DNA from: Alphaproteobacteria bacterium | GTDB taxonomy: Bacteria; Pseudomonadota; Alphaproteobacteria; Micavibrionales; Micavibrionaceae | Direction: 5' to 3' | Length of the DNA: 6,988 nt | Assembly (NCBI GenBank): GCA_016763095.1 | Contig: JAESUK010000016.1 | Coordinates: 1 to 6,988 of the forward strand | Part shown: positions 1 to 6,988 of the stretch, one piece after another | Layout of the letters: the number at the start of each line of letters is the position of its first letter | Position numbering within the stretch: the first letter of the stretch is position 1 | Notes under the pieces: model-generated | Seen by the model: the letters and a program-made list of their open reading frames with translations, nothing else | Told to the model about the DNA's origin: nothing | Database searches by the model: none | Position numbers and translations under genes: made by a program

Positions 1-2543
1 GTGCTGGATTTGAAGTTCGTGACGTGCATCCAACTCATTATGGTCGTATGTGTCCGATTGAAACACCAGAGGGACCAAATATTGGTTTGATTAACTCTCT
101 CGCTACTTTTGCTCGTGTTAACCAGTATGGCTTTATCGAAAGTCCGTTCCGTCGTGTTGTTGATGGTGCCGTGACTGATGAAGTTGTTTACATGTCAGCG
201 ATGGAAGAGGCGCGTTACACAATTGCGCAAGCAAATGCTGAGCTTGATGACAAAGGTACTTATGTTTCAGACCGTGTATCTTGCCGTAATAATGGTGAGA
301 GCGTGATGGTTTCTCCAGAACATATTGAATATGCGGATGTTTCTCCGAAGCAGATTGTGTCTGTTGCGGCGTCACTTATTCCTTTCCTTGAAAACGATGA
401 TGCGAACCGTGCCCTGATGGGATCAAACATGATGCGTCAGGCTGTGCCTCTTCTTCAGACAGATGCGCCGCTTGTTGGAACAGGGATGGAAACATCTGTT
501 GCGCGTGACTCTGGTGCTGCTGTTACAGCGCGCCGTGGTGGTGAGATCATTCAGGTTGATGCAAAACGTATTGTGGTTCGTGCGAACGAGTCATTGCGTG
601 CAGATGAATCTGTGGTTGATCTTTATAAGCTTGCTAAGTTCCAACGTTCAAACCAATCAACATGTATTAACCAACGTCCGTTGGTGAAAGTTGGTGATGT
701 GGTGAGAGCAGGTGATATTATTGCTGATGGTCCATCAACACAGTTTGGTGAATTGGCGCTTGGTCGTAACGTACTCGTGGCCTTTATGCCATGGAATGGT
801 TACAACTATGAGGATTCAATTCTAATCTCTGAGCGTATTGTTCGTGATGATGTTTATACATCTATTCACATTGAAGAGTTTGATGTGATGGCGCGTGATA
901 CAAAACTTGGTGCGGAAGAAATTACTCGCGATATTCCAAATGTTGGTGAGGAAGCTCTTAAACATTTGGACGAAGCGGGTATCGTTCACATCGGTGCTGA
1001 AGTGAGCCCAGGGGATATCCTTGTTGGTAAGGTTACACCAAAAGGCGAAAGCCCAGTTACTCCAGAAGAGAAACTTCTTCGTGCGATCTTTGGTGAAAAA
1101 GCAGCGGATGTAAAAGATACATCTCTTCGCCTTCCACCAGGAACAGTAGGAACTATTGTTGAAGTCCGCGTATTTAACCGTCGTGGTGTTGATAAAGATG
1201 CTAGATCTCTCACAATTGAGCGTGATGATATTGAACAACTTTCACAAGATCGTGATGATGAACGTCGTATTCTTGAAGGTGGTTTCTATTCTCGTTTGGA
1301 AGAATTGCTTATTGGTCAGGCTGCTGTGTCTACGCCAAAAGGTGTTTCAATTAAGAAAGGCGACAAAGTTAAAGCCGCTGATCTTAAAGCCGTTGAAAAA
1401 CGTGGCTTGTTGCGTCAGTTATCTGTTGCAGATGAAAAAGTTATGGCTGAGATCGAAGAGATCGGACGTACTTTTGATGATGCGGTTGATAGTCTTAAAT
1501 CACGTTTTGAGTCTAAAGTTGAAAAACTTCAACGTGGTGATGAACTTCTCCCTGGTGTCATGAAAATGGTTAAAGTCTTCGTTGCGATTAAGCGTAAGAT
1601 GCAACCTGGTGATAAAATGGCTGGTCGTCACGGAAACAAAGGGGTTGTTTCGAGAATTACTCCTGTTGAAGACATGCCGTACCTTGAAAATGGTCAACCT
1701 GTTGATCTCGTGTTGAACCCGCTTGGTGTTCCGTCACGGATGAACGTTGGGCAAATCTTGGAAACACATCTTGGTTGGGCATCTGCTTCCCTTGGTCGCC
1801 AAATTGGTGAATTGATTGATACTTTCCAAAGTAAGAAAGAATTCACTGCTGATGAAGAGAAGACACTTCGCTCTAAATTGAAAGATGTTTACGGAGACAC
1901 TGAATACGAAGGAAAAGTTAAGGTGTTGAGCAACAAAGAAATTGTTGAAATGTCTAATAACCTTCGTGGTGGTGTTCCAATGGCAACGCCAGTATTTGAT
2001 GGTGCACATGAGAACGACATCACAGAATTGCTTGAACAAGCTGGTTTGAATGGTTCTGGTCAGGTTCGTTTGATTGATGGTCGTACTGGAGAACAGTTCC
2101 ATCGTGATGTAACAGTTGGATACATGTACATGTTGAAATTGCATCACTTGGTTGATGACAAAATCCATGCGCGTTCAATTGGACCGTACTCATTGGTTAC
2201 ACAGCAACCTCTTGGTGGTAAAGCGCAGTTCGGTGGACAGCGTTTCGGAGAGATGGAAGTGTGGGCACTTCAAGCTTATGGTGCTGCTTATACACTCCAA
2301 GAGCTGTTAACTGTGAAGTCTGATGATGTTGCAGGTCGTTCAAAAGTTTACGAATCTATTGTTCGTGGAGAAGATAACTTTGAGGTGGGTATTCCAGAAT
2401 CTTTCAACGTTCTTGTGAAAGAATTGAAAGCACTGAACCTTAATGTTGAGATGAACGAATTTGGCATTGATGAAGCAATTGAGGCGGAAGGGTCTTCTGA
2501 CCAGATCGCAATTGAAGCGTCACCTAAAAAGACTAAAGAGTAA
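1..2543 (+). CDS. rpoB: RNA polymerase subunit beta, C-terminal part (5' end outside window)
   Basis: Beta subunit of DNA-directed RNA polymerase, which forms one pincer of the core enzyme and part of the active centre. The frame is open from base 3, with Ala-Gly-Phe-Glu-Val-Arg-Asp read before the GTG at 24. That GTG is an internal Val (E. coli V550), not a start. The visible 847 codons begin near E. coli residue 542. Numbering from the GTG: rifampicin cluster II (PIETPEGPNIGLINSL) is at 11-26, NYEDSILISER with the conserved Glu-Asp pair at 261-271, a lineage-variable region resembling E. coli SI2 at about 390-505, and GDKMAGRHGNK with two active-site lysines (E. coli K1065, K1073) at 529-539. 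The C-terminal clamp-binding region (LVTQQPLGGKAQFGGQRFGEME) spans about 724-745, after the equivalent of E. coli H1237 at 708. The protein runs about 26 residues past the E. coli end, with a mixed-charge tail ending in lysines. It is followed 96 bases later by rpoC in the same operon. No frameshift or missing key residue is seen. Confidence 0.98.
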   Translation, partial: AGFEVRDVHPTHYGRMCPIETPEGPNIGLINSLATFARVNQYGFIESPFRRVVDGAVTDEVVYMSAMEEARYTIAQANAELDDKGTYVSDRVSCRNNGESVMVSPEHIEYADVSPKQIVSVAASLIPFLENDDANRALMGSNMMRQAVPLLQTDAPLVGTGMETSVARDSGAAVTARRGGEIIQVDAKRIVVRANESLRADESVVDLYKLAKFQRSNQSTCINQRPLVKVGDVVRAGDIIADGPSTQFGELALGRNVLVAFMPWNGYNYEDSILISERIVRDDVYTSIHIEEFDVMARDTKLGAEEITRDIPNVGEEALKHLDEAGIVHIGAEVSPGDILVGKVTPKGESPVTPEEKLLRAIFGEKAADVKDTSLRLPPGTVGTIVEVRVFNRRGVDKDARSLTIERDDIEQLSQDRDDERRILEGGFYSRLEELLIGQAAVSTPKGVSIKKGDKVKAADLKAVEKRGLLRQLSVADEKVMAEIEEIGRTFDDAVDSLKSRFESKVEKLQRGDELLPGVMKMVKVFVAIKRKMQPGDKMAGRHGNKGVVSRITPVEDMPYLENGQPVDLVLNPLGVPSRMNVGQILETHLGWASASLGRQIGELIDTFQSKKEFTADEEKTLRSKLKDVYGDTEYEGKVKVLSNKEIVEMSNNLRGGVPMATPVFDGAHENDITELLEQAGLNGSGQVRLIDGRTGEQFHRDVTVGYMYMLKLHHLVDDKIHARSIGPYSLVTQQPLGGKAQFGGQRFGEMEVWALQAYGAAYTLQELLTVKSDDVAGRSKVYESIVRGEDNFEVGIPESFNVLVKELKALNLNVEMNEFGIDEAIEAEGSSDQIAIEASPKKTKE

Positions 2544-2567
2544 GCTGACTAAACTTGCTCCTACTTA

Positions 2568-2592
2568 TCCCAAGGGCGTAGAGCTCTTGGGA
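2568..2592 (+). promoter_or_regulatory. Hairpin in the rpoB-rpoC spacer
   Basis: The arms TCCCAAGGGC (2568-2577) and GCTCTTGGGA (2583-2592) pair over ten positions with one G-U wobble, around a five-base loop GTAGA. No T-run follows, so this is not a normal intrinsic terminator. By inference, it could be an RNA processing or stability element, or could influence ribosome access to rpoC, whose start lies about 47 bases downstream. The pairing is read directly from the sequence. The function is not established. Confidence 0.6.
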
Positions 2593-2626
2593 CTATTGCT
2601 TGAAGAAATAAAGATTTATACGTCCG

Positions 2627-2632
2627 AAGGGA
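2627..2632 (+). promoter_or_regulatory. Ribosome binding site of rpoC
   Basis: A purine-rich AAGGGA lies eight to nine bases before the ATG at 2640, a normal Shine-Dalgarno distance. It supports 2640 as the start over the in-frame ATG at codon 5 (2652), which would drop the conserved first residues of alphaproteobacterial RpoC. Confidence 0.7.
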
Positions 2633-2639
2633 AAAGAAA

Positions 2640-5600
2640 ATGAATGAACTCATGAACTTATTTGGCCAACCAACTGGCCCACAGAGCTTTGACACTATTC
2701 GTGTTACAGTTGCCTCACAAGAGCAAGTACGCTCTTGGTCATTTGGTGAAGTTAAAAAACCTGAAACGATCAATTACCGTACATTTAAACCAGAACGCGA
2801 TGGTTTGTTCTGTGCTAAAATTTTTGGTCCTGTAAAAGATTACGAATGTCTTTGCGGTAAATATAAGCGTATGAAGTACAAAGGGATTATTTGTGAAAAG
2901 TGTGGTGTTGAAGTTACACTTACAAAAGTTCGTCGTGATCGTATGGGACATATTGATTTGGCAGCGCCGGTTGCACATATCTGGTTCTTGAAATCACTTC
3001 CTTCACGTATGGGTTTGATGCTTGATATTACATTGAAGGATCTTGAGCGCGTTCTTTACTTTGAAAACTACATTGTGACAGAGCCTGGAATGACAGCGCT
3101 TAAACCGATGCAACTTTTGAGCGAAGAAGAATATGTTGATGCTCAAGATGAGTATGGAGATGAAAACTTTGAAGCTGGAATTGGTGCGGAAGCGCTACAA
3201 AAGATTCTTAGTAACATTGACCTTGCTGAAGAGCAGGTAAAAGTTGAAGAAGCTTTGGGTGCAACTAAATCCGAAGCAAAACGTAAGAAGCTTGTGAAGC
3301 GTTTGAAGTTGCTTGAAGCATTTGTTGCTTCTGGTACTCGCCCTGAGTGGATGATCTTAAGCGTTCTTCCGGTTCTCCCACCTGATTTGCGTCCGTTGGT
3401 TCCATTGGATGGTGGTCGTTTTGCGACATCAGACTTGAACGATCTATATCGTCGTGTGATTAACAGAAATAACCGTTTGAAGCGTTTGATTGAACTTCGT
3501 GCGCCAGACATTATCGTACGTAACGAAAAACGTATGTTGCAAGAGTCTGTTGATGCGTTGTTTGATAATGGTCGCCGTGGTCGTGTGATTACAGGGACAA
3601 ATAAACGTCCACTTAAATCACTTTCAGATATGCTTAAAGGTAAGCAAGGACGTTTCCGTCAAAACTTGCTTGGTAAGCGTGTTGATTATTCTGGTCGTTC
3701 AGTAATTGTTGTGGGACCTGAGCTTAAACTTCACCAATGTGGTCTTCCTAAGAAGATGGCTTTGGAATTGTTTAAACCGTTTATCTATAACAAGCTTGAG
3801 TTGTACGGAATGGCTACAACTGTTAAAGCGGCTAAAAAGATGGTTGAAAAAGCGCGTCCTGAAGTTTGGGATATCTTGGAAGAAGTTATTAGAGAACACC
3901 CAGTTCTTCTTAACCGTGCGCCGACACTTCACAGACTTGGTATTCAAGCGTTTGAACCAGTTTTGATTGAAGGTAAAGCGATTCAACTTCACCCTCTTGT
4001 TTGTACAGCCTTTAATGCTGACTTTGATGGTGACCAAATGGCGGTTCATGTACCATTGTCAATAGAAGCTCAGCTTGAGTCTCGTTGCTTGATGATGTCA
4101 ACAAACAACATTCTATCACCATCTTCTGGTAAGCCAGTGATTGTGCCTACACAGGATATTATTCTTGGTCTTTACTATCTATCACTTGCGCGTAAAAATG
4201 AGCCAGGTGAAGGTATGATTTTCCGTGGTGTTGGTGAAATTATGCATGCGCTTGAAGCAGGTGTTGTTACATTGCATTCAAAAATTAAGTGTCGTTATAA
4301 GACTGTTGATACTGAAGACAATCCTGTGACACAGGTTGTTGAATCAACACCTGGTCGTATGCTGATTTCTGAATTGTTCCCACGTCATAAAGATGTACCG
4401 TTCGCTTTGATTAACCAGATTTTGACAAAGAAGGAAGTTTCTAAAATTATTGAAGAGCTTTACCGTTTCTGTGGTCAGAAGACGACAGTTATCTTTGCTG
4501 ACCGTGTGATGAAACTTGGTTTTAAATATGCGTGTATAGCGGGTATCTCGTTTGGTAAGGATGACATGGTTATCCCACCAGAAAAACAAGTTCTTGTTGC
4601 GGCAGCTAAGAAAAAAGTGAAAGAATTTGAACAACAATACATGGATGGACTAATCACACGTGGTGAGAAGCACAACAAAGTTGTTGATATTTGGTCACAG
4701 TGTACAGATGAAGTCGCAGACGCAATGATGAAAGGAATTTCAAATATTGATGAAGGCCACTTGAACTCTGTTTACATGATGGCTCACTCTGGAGCGCGTG
4801 GATCTGCAGCACAGATTCGTCAGCTGGCTGGTATGCGTGGATTGATGGCTAAGCCATCAGGTGAAATTATTGAGAACCCAATTCTTTCTAACTTTAAAGA
4901 AGGTTTGACTGTTCTTGAATATTTCAACTCCACTCACGGAGCGCGTAAAGGTCTTGCTGATACGGCGCTTAAAACAGCGAACTCTGGATATCTTACACGT
5001 CGTCTTGTGGATGTATCTCAAGATGTTGTTATTAATGAGCAAGATTGTGGTACTGACGTTGGTATCTCGATCTCGGCTGTGATGAATGGAGCGGATGTTG
5101 TTGTCTCTTTGGCAGAGCGTTTACTTGGTCGTTGCCCAGTTGAAGATGTTGTTCATCCGTTATCTGGTGATGTAATCGCAAAAGGACGTGAGATCGTTGG
5201 CGAAGAACTTTCAGAAGAAATTGAAACTGCTGGTGTTGATACCGTGATTGTTCTTTCACCACTTACGTGTGAAACCAAGACTGGAATTTGTGCGACATGT
5301 TACGGACGTGACTTGGCTCGTGGAGTGCCTGTTAACATGGGTGAAGCTGTTGGTGTTGTAGCCGCGCAATCAATTGGAGAGCCTGGTACTCAGCTTACAA
5401 TGCGTACCTTCCATATTGGGGGTGCTGCGCAGGGTGGATCTGAGCAATCAACGATTGATAGTTCTCATGAAGGTGTGATTGAGTACCGTAATGAAAACAC
5501 GTTGACGAACTCTGAAGGTGTGATCATCGTTATGGGACGTAACATGGAAGTTGCATTGAAAGATGCAAAAGGAAATGACCGTGCTGTTTATCGTATTCAA

Positions 5601-6866
5601 TATGGAGCGAAGCTTCTTGTTAAAGATAAAACGAAAGTCAAAGCTGGTACACGAATTGTTGAATGGGATCCATTTACAGTGCCTATTATCACTGAAAAAG
5701 ATGGTCAAGCGCATTACTTTGATCTTGTTGAGGGGATATCTATCTCTGAGAAAATGGACGATGCGACAGGTATTGCATCTAAAGTTGTTATTGACTGGAG
5801 ATCACAACCTAAAGGTGCTGATCTTAAGCCACGTATTTCATTGCTTGATGCAAAAGGTAAGGTTATTAATCTTCCATCAGGTCTTCCTGCTAATTACTAC
5901 ATGTCTACAGATGCCGTTCTTTCGGTTGAAAGTGGAGCAGAAGTTAAAGCTGGTGATGTGATCGCGCGTATTCCTCGTGAGACATCTAAGACTCGTGATA
6001 TTACAGGGGGACTTCCTCGTGTGGCTGAACTTTTCGAAGCACGTCGTCCAAAAGATGCCGCTGTTATGGCTGAACTGGATGGTCATATCGAATTCGGAAA
6101 AGACTATAAGTCAAAACGCCGTATTATCATTAACCCAGCGGATGCAGGAAAAGAGCCTGCTGAATATCTTGTTCCGAAGGGTCGCTTATTGGCGGTTGCT
6201 GAAGGAGACTTTATTCGTAAGGGGGAATGTATCATTGATGGTGCACTTGTTCCGCATGATATTTTGGATGTTATGGGTGTTGAAGCGTTGGCTGACTACT
6301 TGGTTAATGAAATTCAAGATGTTTACCGTCTGCAAGGGGTAAAAATAAACGATAAGCATATTGAGGTGATATCACGTCAAATGTTGCAAAAAGTTGAGAT
6401 TACGGTTCCTGGAGACACAACATATCTTGTTGGTGAGTTGATTGAAAAAGAAGATTTCGTGGTTGAGAACCAGAAGTTCATTGATGATGGTAAGCGTCCA
6501 GCTGAAGCTCGTCCTGTTCTTCAAGGAATTACGAAGGCTTCACTTCAAACTAAGTCCTTTATTTCTGCGGCTTCATTCCAAGAAACAACACGTGTTCTTA
6601 CAGATGCGGCTGTTCATGGTAAGAGAGATCCGCTTAAGGGTTTGAAGGAAAATGTTATTGTTGGTCGTTTGATCCCGGCAGGTACTGGTGCTTACGTGAA
6701 TCAAGTGAAACGTGTTGCGGCAAGCCGCGATCGTCTTGCATTGGCGGCGCAACAGCAAATGGAAGCTGATCTTCAAGCTGAAATGCTGACGCCAAGTGCT
6801 GATGAAACCGCACCGACGCAAGACAATGAAAGTTCTTCTGAGGTGCCTGAGGCAGCAGCAAGCTAA
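2640..6866 (+). CDS. rpoC: RNA polymerase subunit beta', complete
   Basis: Largest core subunit of RNA polymerase. It holds the catalytic magnesium, the clamp and most of the DNA and RNA channel. At 1408 residues it matches the family (E. coli 1407). In order: the Zn1 clamp site C70, C72, C85, C88; lid and rudder region about 245-330; the Mg-binding loop NADFDGD at 459-465 with D461, D463 and D465; F-loop near 729-746; bridge helix about 758-793 (STHGARKGLADTALKTANSG); the Zn2 site C803, C877, C884, C887; and the trigger loop with M921, R922 and H925. A long insertion (SI3 type, about 932-1119) splits the trigger loop, which resumes at DITGGLPRVAELFEARRPK (1120-1138). The conserved C-terminal core (LKENVIVGRLIPAGTG) ends near 1350. 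After it comes a basic helix, then an acidic Ala/Ser/Glu-rich tail from about 1376. All metal ligands and catalytic residues are present. It is cotranscribed with rpoB and closed by the terminator at 6890-6916. Sequence affinity is alphaproteobacterial. Confidence 0.99.
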   Translation: MNELMNLFGQPTGPQSFDTIRVTVASQEQVRSWSFGEVKKPETINYRTFKPERDGLFCAKIFGPVKDYECLCGKYKRMKYKGIICEKCGVEVTLTKVRRDRMGHIDLAAPVAHIWFLKSLPSRMGLMLDITLKDLERVLYFENYIVTEPGMTALKPMQLLSEEEYVDAQDEYGDENFEAGIGAEALQKILSNIDLAEEQVKVEEALGATKSEAKRKKLVKRLKLLEAFVASGTRPEWMILSVLPVLPPDLRPLVPLDGGRFATSDLNDLYRRVINRNNRLKRLIELRAPDIIVRNEKRMLQESVDALFDNGRRGRVITGTNKRPLKSLSDMLKGKQGRFRQNLLGKRVDYSGRSVIVVGPELKLHQCGLPKKMALELFKPFIYNKLELYGMATTVKAAKKMVEKARPEVWDILEEVIREHPVLLNRAPTLHRLGIQAFEPVLIEGKAIQLHPLVCTAFNADFDGDQMAVHVPLSIEAQLESRCLMMSTNNILSPSSGKPVIVPTQDIILGLYYLSLARKNEPGEGMIFRGVGEIMHALEAGVVTLHSKIKCRYKTVDTEDNPVTQVVESTPGRMLISELFPRHKDVPFALINQILTKKEVSKIIEELYRFCGQKTTVIFADRVMKLGFKYACIAGISFGKDDMVIPPEKQVLVAAAKKKVKEFEQQYMDGLITRGEKHNKVVDIWSQCTDEVADAMMKGISNIDEGHLNSVYMMAHSGARGSAAQIRQLAGMRGLMAKPSGEIIENPILSNFKEGLTVLEYFNSTHGARKGLADTALKTANSGYLTRRLVDVSQDVVINEQDCGTDVGISISAVMNGADVVVSLAERLLGRCPVEDVVHPLSGDVIAKGREIVGEELSEEIETAGVDTVIVLSPLTCETKTGICATCYGRDLARGVPVNMGEAVGVVAAQSIGEPGTQLTMRTFHIGGAAQGGSEQSTIDSSHEGVIEYRNENTLTNSEGVIIVMGRNMEVALKDAKGNDRAVYRIQYGAKLLVKDKTKVKAGTRIVEWDPFTVPIITEKDGQAHYFDLVEGISISEKMDDATGIASKVVIDWRSQPKGADLKPRISLLDAKGKVINLPSGLPANYYMSTDAVLSVESGAEVKAGDVIARIPRETSKTRDITGGLPRVAELFEARRPKDAAVMAELDGHIEFGKDYKSKRRIIINPADAGKEPAEYLVPKGRLLAVAEGDFIRKGECIIDGALVPHDILDVMGVEALADYLVNEIQDVYRLQGVKINDKHIEVISRQMLQKVEITVPGDTTYLVGELIEKEDFVVENQKFIDDGKRPAEARPVLQGITKASLQTKSFISAASFQETTRVLTDAAVHGKRDPLKGLKENVIVGRLIPAGTGAYVNQVKRVAASRDRLALAAQQQMEADLQAEMLTPSADETAPTQDNESSSEVPEAAAS

Positions 6867-6889
6867 ATTGTCTAAATATATAGAATTTT

Positions 6890-6916
6890 AAAGCCCGCTT
6901 TTATGCGGGCTTTTTT
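6890..6916 (+). terminator. Rho-independent terminator after rpoC
   Basis: A nine-base-pair stem joins 6890-6898 (AAAGCCCGC) and 6905-6913 (GCGGGCTTT) around the six-base loop TTTTAT. It is GC-rich in the core and runs into six T residues at 6911-6916. It lies 24 bases after the rpoC stop, so it should end the rpoB-rpoC transcript. The other strand lacks a matching T-run, so it appears to work in one direction only. Confidence 0.93.
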
Positions 6917-6931
6917 ATATACTCTAAAATG

Positions 6932-6940
6932 TGATATAAT
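6932..6940 (+). promoter_or_regulatory. Extended -10 promoter for the next gene
   Basis: TGATATAAT gives a perfect TATAAT (6935-6940) preceded by the TG of an extended -10 element. The best -35 at 17-base spacing is TTTTTA (6912-6917), only three of six matches and inside the terminator T-run, so the TG may compensate. Transcription would start near 6946-6949, leaving a leader of about 20 bases before the ATG at 6968. This is a motif-based call, strengthened by its position between a terminator and a gene start. Confidence 0.65.
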
Positions 6941-6955
6941 GGTGTCCTGATATAT

Positions 6956-6960
6956 AAGGA
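6956..6960 (+). promoter_or_regulatory. Ribosome binding site of the downstream gene
   Basis: AAGGA sits seven bases before the ATG at 6968, a near-ideal Shine-Dalgarno match and spacing. It is the main reason for calling a gene start there. Confidence 0.65.
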
Positions 6961-6967
6961 TTTTCAT

Positions 6968-6988
6968 ATGAACTCATTACTGTATAGA
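6968..6988 (+). CDS. Start of an unidentified gene (3' end outside window)
   Basis: Only seven codons are visible, reading Met-Asn-Ser-Leu-Leu-Tyr-Arg. The call rests on context: a good ribosome binding site seven bases upstream, a consensus extended -10 promoter about 30 bases upstream, and a terminator before that which isolates it from rpoC. In many Alphaproteobacteria the ribosomal protein genes rpsL and rpsG come after rpoC. These residues do not resemble an RpsL start as I know it (usually Met-Pro-Thr-Ile-like), so a different gene is likely. Nothing can be said about its function from seven residues. Confidence 0.55.

Noticed and set aside
24..26. GTG as the start of the beta-subunit gene
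   Set aside because: Conserved RpoB sequence (AGFEVRD) continues upstream in the same frame to the window edge, so the gene is cut by the window and this GTG is an internal valine.
54..101. Rifampicin-resistance substitutions in cluster II
   Set aside because: The visible cluster II residues (equivalents of T563, P564, N568, I572) are wild type. Cluster I lies upstream of the window, so resistance cannot be judged.
822..1238. Long antisense frames opposite rpoB and rpoC (for example 822-1238, 1734-2168, 3143-3511, 3699-4049)
   Set aside because: They are mirror frames of two strongly conserved genes whose codon bias keeps stops off the other strand. None has a ribosome binding site or a recognisable protein pattern.
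1156..1563. Same-strand alternative frames inside rpoB and rpoC (for example 1156-1563, 5563-5961, 5977-6342)
   Set aside because: Their translations are Leu-, Val- and Lys-rich low-information sequences, as expected from shifted reading of the real genes. There is no sign of a frameshift, because the true frames run through with full family similarity.
5433..5996. Long insertion within the RpoC trigger loop as a novel fused domain
   Set aside because: It sits at the known SI3 position and has about the same length as in E. coli. Segments such as WDPFTVPIITEKDG match the alphaproteobacterial family.

Overview
This is an ordinary, very highly conserved housekeeping stretch. It holds the 3' portion of rpoB, all of rpoC, the terminator closing that transcription unit, and the first seven codons of an unidentified next gene with its own apparent promoter. 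All genes read on the + strand. I see no mobile element, CRISPR array, tRNA, rRNA or unknown multi-gene system.

Organism: both proteins look alphaproteobacterial. RpoC opens with the Met-Asn-Glu-Leu-Met-Asn style N-terminus seen in that class. It carries class-typical stretches such as AGISFGKDDMVIP, GLTVLEYFNSTHGARKG and WDPFTVPIITEKDG, plus a long insertion (SI3) inside the trigger loop, a feature of proteobacterial RpoC. The DNA is only moderately GC-rich by eye, clearly less than in most free-living Alphaproteobacteria but not as AT-rich as Rickettsia. Arginine is mostly CGT, and GGT, GTT and CTT are common, as expected for highly expressed genes. I cannot name a genus.

Layout: 1-2543 is rpoB from about E. 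coli residue 542 to its stop. 2544-2639 is a 96-base spacer with a strong hairpin and the rpoC ribosome binding site. 2640-6866 is rpoC, 1408 codons. 6890-6916 is an intrinsic terminator. 6932-6940 is an extended -10 promoter just behind it. From 6968 a new reading frame starts and runs off the window.

Function: RpoB (beta) and RpoC (beta') form the two pincers and the active centre of RNA polymerase. They are made from one transcript in near-equal amounts, and the terminator after rpoC separates them from the next gene.
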